A DNA stretch of 64,000 bases from Stieleria mannarensis (GTDB lineage: Bacteria > Planctomycetota > Planctomycetia > Pirellulales > Pirellulaceae): positions 124,001 to 188,000 of the forward strand of contig NZ_JACEHH010000011.1 in NCBI RefSeq assembly GCF_014154935.1, written 5' to 3'. Made by a program: the position numbers and the translations under genes. Shown here piece by piece: positions 61,725 to 64,000 of the stretch. The notes under the pieces were generated by a model, which was given only the letters and a program-made list of their open reading frames with translations, made no database searches and was not told the origin of the DNA. The number at the start of each line of letters is the position of its first letter. Position 1 is the stretch's first letter.

Positions 61725-62804
61725 CTAGCGAGCGATCGTGGTTTTCTCACCGTTGTGGGTGATCTGGCGAGCCATCAACACGACTCGATCCTTGACCTTC
61801 ACCGGAACGCCCTGCACCGTGACCGATGCGCCATCGGTGACTTTGGCGTCCAGTTTATCTTTCGGCCCAAGATCGACCATCAGCGTCTTGTCGTCGTCGG
61901 TGTTGATTTTGGCAAGCTGGTGATCCTCACCACGGAACTTCACCGTTTTGGTCTTCTCGATCTTGCCTTGATACTTTTTGCCGTTGCGGTCGATCGTGAT
62001 GGAACCATTGTCGGTCGTCGCGTCGGTCGCGATCAGCAGGGGCGTCTCACCGACATTGGTCCCGTGACCGGAGGCGTATAGCTTGTCGCCAGCGGACAAT
62101 TGAACCTCATCCCGGTTGGGGCCGAGATCGACCATGATCGGTCCTTTGCCCGGCTGATTGACTTTGACCACCAAATGGGTTCGGTCACGGACGGTCACGG
62201 TTTTGGATTTTTCCACCGTGCCGCGAGCGGTCGTCGGCGTTGAGACCATTTGCTTTTGTTTATCGCGTCCCTGATCTTTGGCCTGGGCGTGGGCTTTACC
62301 GTTGTGCTTGTCCTCTGACGCGGCATCAAAAGCGAAGTAGTCATAGTCTTCGTACATCCCATCGCCATCGGTGTCTCGATAGGTCGCAACGGAATCGTAC
62401 AAGCCGTCGTCATCCACATCGTCGTAGATGCTGTAGGAGTGTTTGTCCCAGGTTCCGTAACCGTCATCGTAGTAGTCATAGAACCAGTCCGAGTCATTCC
62501 CCTCGCGGTATCCGTAATTGGAATACTGGTTCCAATCGTTATCCTGGTCGGTGCTGGTAGCGTTGTCGGCAAAGTCGAACTTTTCGTCGTCCCAGCGACC
62601 GATGGCTTCGTCGGTCGGGTTGTAATCATTGCCGTCGAACCACTCGCTGACGTCGTACCAGGCGTCGTCTTCGTAGTAGGACGTGTAGTCACCGAATTCA
62701 CTGTCCGTCCCGAGCGGATTATCTGCTCGCAACGCGGTCACCGGCATCGCGACGGCGGCGCCAAGTGCGGCGGCCAACAGTAGTCGTTTTTTTTGAGTCG
62801 TCAT
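61725..62804 (-). CDS. Secreted acidic Tyr/Asp/Trp-rich protein with two C-terminal repeats
   Basis: A 359-residue exported protein; the ATG at 62804 has a good ribosome-binding site and a signal peptide (KKRLLLAAALGAAVAMPVTALRA). The first half is very rich in Asp, Tyr, Trp and Asn (YYEDDAWYDVSEWFDGNDY) and holds two calcium-loop-like motifs (DDVDDDGLYD, DTDGDGMYED). A charged linker (KHNGKAHAQAKDQGRDKQ) follows. Two related segments of about 65 residues then occur: VEKSKTVTVRDRTHLVVKVN...MVDLGP and IEKTKTVKFRGEDHQLAKIN...MVDLGP, probably small beta-barrels. I do not recognise a family. It converges with the large membrane protein (23 bp between stops). Confidence 0.85.
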   Translation of the reverse strand: MTTQKKRLLLAAALGAAVAMPVTALRADNPLGTDSEFGDYTSYYEDDAWYDVSEWFDGNDYNPTDEAIGRWDDEKFDFADNATSTDQDNDWNQYSNYGYREGNDSDWFYDYYDDGYGTWDKHSYSIYDDVDDDGLYDSVATYRDTDGDGMYEDYDYFAFDAASEDKHNGKAHAQAKDQGRDKQKQMVSTPTTARGTVEKSKTVTVRDRTHLVVKVNQPGKGPIMVDLGPNRDEVQLSAGDKLYASGHGTNVGETPLLIATDATTDNGSITIDRNGKKYQGKIEKTKTVKFRGEDHQLAKINTDDDKTLMVDLGPKDKLDAKVTDGASVTVQGVPVKVKDRVVLMARQITHNGEKTTIAR

Positions 62805-62810
62805 AAGTGT

Positions 62811-62816
62811 TCTCCT
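62811..62816 (-). promoter_or_regulatory. Ribosome-binding site deciding the start of the acidic secreted protein
   Basis: AGGAGA on the minus strand, 6 nt upstream of the ATG at 62804; the longer frame to 62852 has no such site and would bury the signal peptide. Confidence 0.7.
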
Positions 62817-63125
62817 GTATGCAGTTGTGGGAGTGTCACCCGCACCATGCAAGTGAACTGGCCAAGACAGGGACGCAAAGACGATGCCAAAGCGTGAAAC
62901 ACCGGGAAACGAGGGGGAAAGACAGGCGATTCTGGACCGGATTCGAGCAGCAAATCAAACGGACTGTTCGATCAGCCACCAAATCGGCCACGCACCGGGC
63001 AGCCCGGCGTTGAGGAGGCGGGACTGGTCCACTTAAATCGAGAAAACCCACCGATGGCAAGGCGTCCCCACGGATGAAAACACATCACCGATGGGTGACC
63101 GCACGCCAGCGTTATGGGATGAGCG

Positions 63126-63155
63126 GTAAGAAGATTTTGGAGGTAAGAAAATGAT
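63126..63155. repeat. Purine-rich dispersed repeat, second copy
   Basis: GTAAGAAGATTTTGGAGG followed by TAAGAAAATGAT; 27 of 30 positions match 53621-53650. Internally it is a near-direct repeat of GGTAAGAA. Confidence 0.85.
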
Positions 63156-63185
63156 CCGCGAAGCCTCGCGCGGTGCACCAAGAAC

Positions 63186-64000
63186 CTAGACCCCGCCGCC
63201 TTCGGTCGCAGTGAACTCGCCGAAAACCGGCAGGTGGCTGCTGACCGCTTCCGCCTGGCTGAGGTTCAGATTGAACAAACGCAGGAAATCGACGGGACCG
63301 CCGCGGCCGACGAATTCATTGGTGCGGTTGCGATCGACCAGGATGTTACAGGTTTGGTGTCGGTTAAAGATGTCGGTCGTGGTGCTGTCGACCGCCGCGA
63401 CGACGTCGGTGCCCATCACGCGTGGAATCAGATAGGAGTCGTCGGCTTGAAACAGCCCCGCCATCACGACATCGTCTTCGCCTCGTCCGTCCGATCGCAC
63501 CGATGCAAAGATCCCCGGCAGCAGCCCGACCTCGACCGGCGCCCGTGCCAAATTGATGCGGACATTGACAACCGAAAACGTCCACGCGGATTCGACCGAT
63601 GGCTGGGCGGCGCGGAACCAGGCCACCATCGGATCATAGGTCATTTGGCCTTGTGGATCGGCGACGGTGTAGGTTTGCGAACGATCGATCTGGACCCGAT
63701 TGACGTTAAACAGGATTGCCAACTGCTCGGGACGGTCGCTCGGGCCGGAGGGTTGTCCGAGCACGAAATCGAAGTTGCGTCCGCCCTCGTTGATCTCGTC
63801 GACCAAACGCGGCACCAAATCGCGTTCGACCGCGGTGATCTGTTGAAGTGCGATGACGTCGAACTTGCGAATCACCCGGGTTAGGTTCAACCGACATTCT
63901 TCGCTGGCCAGTTTGCTGGGGCCGAAACCGCTCAGTGCCCAGGACCCGATCCGCAGATTGCGTACCTTTTGCTCTGGACCGCTCGGCCGGGCGGCGTAGG
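63186..64000 (-). CDS. Endonuclease/exonuclease/phosphatase-fold protein, probably catalytically dead; 5' end outside window
   Basis: The frame is open to the window edge (NLRIGSWALSGFGPSKLAS upstream of the TTG at 63890), so at least 271 residues are present and the start is missing. The scaffold is that of the DNase I-like EEP family in planctomycetes: RKFDVIALQQI, GRNFDFVLG, FNVNRVQIDRSQTYTVADPQG, FSVVNVRINL, DDVVMAGLFQADDSYL, CNILVDRNRTNEFVGRGG, FNLNLSQAEAVSSHLPVFGEF. At each place where the family normally has a catalytic or metal-binding residue, another is found: Gln for Glu in LQE, Arg for His in NVH, Leu and Gln for Asp and Asn in GDFN, Cys for Asp in YDN, Ser for Asp in SDH. The length and fold are otherwise intact, so this looks like a conserved pseudoenzyme, not decay. 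Confidence 0.8.
   Translation of the reverse strand, partial: YAARPSGPEQKVRNLRIGSWALSGFGPSKLASEECRLNLTRVIRKFDVIALQQITAVERDLVPRLVDEINEGGRNFDFVLGQPSGPSDRPEQLAILFNVNRVQIDRSQTYTVADPQGQMTYDPMVAWFRAAQPSVESAWTFSVVNVRINLARAPVEVGLLPGIFASVRSDGRGEDDVVMAGLFQADDSYLIPRVMGTDVVAAVDSTTTDIFNRHQTCNILVDRNRTNEFVGRGGPVDFLRLFNLNLSQAEAVSSHLPVFGEFTATEGGGV

Larger units (their letters stand above)
62805..63185. other. Intergenic region upstream of the acidic secreted protein
   Basis: About 380 bp. It contains the promoter side of the minus-strand gene at 61725-62804 and, at 63126-63155, a copy of the purine-rich dispersed repeat. No gene is supported; short frames here lack any signal. Confidence 0.65.

Noticed and set aside
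59822-61762. 646-codon plus-strand frame rich in Arg/Lys/Thr/Pro
   Set aside because: It is the shifted frame of the low-complexity region of the membrane protein gene; composition is an artefact and it has no start context.
1-64000. tRNA, rRNA or insertion sequence genes
   Set aside because: I saw no cloverleaf with conserved GTTCRA, no rRNA segments and no transposase motifs; I cannot run a covariance search, so a divergent tRNA could be missed.

Overview
The window comes from a high-GC bacterial chromosome that I read as a planctomycete of the Pirellulaceae (Rhodopirellula/Stieleria type). The grounds are two formylglycine-type sulfatases, a DUF1592-family cytochrome-like protein paired with a DUF1552 protein, an ECF sigma factor joined to a WD40 Ser/Thr kinase, a PEP-CTERM protein, a giant surface protein carrying the N-terminal tag MELLEDRRLLA, and palindromic repeats in the gaps between genes. 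This is inference from gene content; no search was run.

Layout. 1-3021: the end of an ABC exporter operon (ATPase cut by the window edge, then two overlapping ABC-2 permeases). 3211-6452: two sulfatases facing each other. 6562-10443 (minus strand): an ECF sigma factor and a membrane Ser/Thr kinase with a WD40-like C-terminal half, 3 bp apart. 11084-44857: one uninterrupted reading frame of 11,257 codons, more than half the window. It is a mosaic of beta-helix-like passenger repeats, Calx-beta-like units, one discoidin-like domain, about 15 CARDB units, a PPC-like domain, beta-propellers, nine Ig/cadherin-like units, an RHS-type shell fragment, two dockerin-like Ca-binding pairs, a metzincin protease motif and six 108-residue C-terminal repeats. 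44949-45656: a small PEP-CTERM protein. 46060-46956: a glycosyltransferase-like protein. 47137-51329: the DUF1592-type and DUF1552 pair. 51330-51986: a repeat-rich gap. 51987-58170: housekeeping genes (malQ, a flavoprotein disulfide reductase, purU, a YkgJ-type protein, hisS). 58279-61701: a membrane protein with a very long disordered Gly/Ser/Gln/Asp region. 61725-62804 (minus): a secreted acidic protein. 63186-64000 (minus, cut by the window edge): an endonuclease/exonuclease/phosphatase-fold protein whose catalytic residues look replaced.

How they fit together. The sulfatases, the DUF1592/DUF1552 pair and malQ fit a polysaccharide-degrading marine lifestyle. The giant protein and the PEP-CTERM protein both carry sorting signals and are probably exported. 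The sigma factor and kinase are very likely one signalling unit; their targets cannot be read from the sequence.

Best candidates for something new: the giant gene (near-identical internal duplications, a low-GC block holding a protease motif, a glycine-rich hydrophobic segment, an uncharacterised RYWY repeat), the probable pseudoenzyme at the right edge, and mobile-looking palindromic repeats that have supplied coding sequence to the end of purU.
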